Of a stretch of 28,479 bases of DNA, positions 27,982-28,479 are shown piece after piece (the first letter of the stretch is position 1; the number at the start of each line of letters is the position of its first letter). The translations under genes and the position numbers were made by a program. The DNA is from JAKFDI01 sp044508835 (lineage in GTDB: Bacteria; Pseudomonadota; Gammaproteobacteria; Burkholderiales; Burkholderiaceae_C), in the NCBI GenBank assembly GCA_044508835.1, contig JBIQHD010000045.1, forward strand, positions 1-28,479. Direction: 5' to 3'. The notes under the pieces are model-generated. The model did not search any database. It saw only the letters and a program-made list of their open reading frames with translations, and was not told the origin of the DNA.

Positions 27982-28479
<498 letters not shown>

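Overview
The window is high-GC chromosomal DNA of a betaproteobacterium, most likely in the order Burkholderiales. That placement rests on the 16S 3' end, the 16S-tRNA-Ile-tRNA-Ala-23S-5S order, a 4-hydroxyphenylpyruvate dioxygenase/phenylalanine hydroxylase pair, and intergenic hairpin repeats of a kind I associate with that order. The genus cannot be fixed from what is visible.

Layout. Positions 1-1670 are non-genic repeat DNA split by a complete 1291-bp IS481-type insertion sequence (171-1461). The element has near-identical 48-bp ends and a 6-bp target duplication, and it sits exactly in the loop of a 13-bp-stem hairpin. Next come a NUDIX/metallo-beta-lactamase fusion protein (minus), a histidine phosphatase (plus), a biotinyl-carboxyltransferase fusion preceded by a D-amino acid dehydrogenase (both minus), and AMP nucleosidase followed by a membrane diguanylate cyclase (plus). 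Then follow a small exported barrel-like protein (minus), an EF-G-like GTPase and a glycine-zipper lipoprotein (plus), a PucR-type regulator with a large secreted DUF6351-like protein (plus), and an HDOD protein (plus). An Lrp/AsnC regulator (minus) diverges from hppD-phhA (plus). A membrane-anchored alpha/beta hydrolase (minus) and a long-chain acyl-CoA ligase (plus) complete the protein-coding part.

From about 24220 to the right edge lies an rRNA operon on the minus strand: 16S (3' third only, cut by the window edge), tRNA-Ile(GAT), tRNA-Ala(TGC), 23S, 5S and a UUCG-loop terminator. Base composition falls in this block, and the open frames within it are not genes.

How the genes fit together. 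phhA and hppD catalyse phenylalanine to tyrosine and 4-hydroxyphenylpyruvate to homogentisate, with a divergent Lrp/AsnC gene as the likely regulator. The D-amino acid dehydrogenase, acyl-CoA carboxylase half-enzyme and acyl-CoA ligase are other catabolic functions. Amn and the diguanylate cyclase form a probable two-gene nucleotide unit. I see no CRISPR array, prophage, toxin-antitoxin pair or defence island. The least explained parts are the PucR/DUF6351 pair with its nested GTGCA palindromes and the IS insertion in a hairpin loop. I find no convincing wholly new system here.
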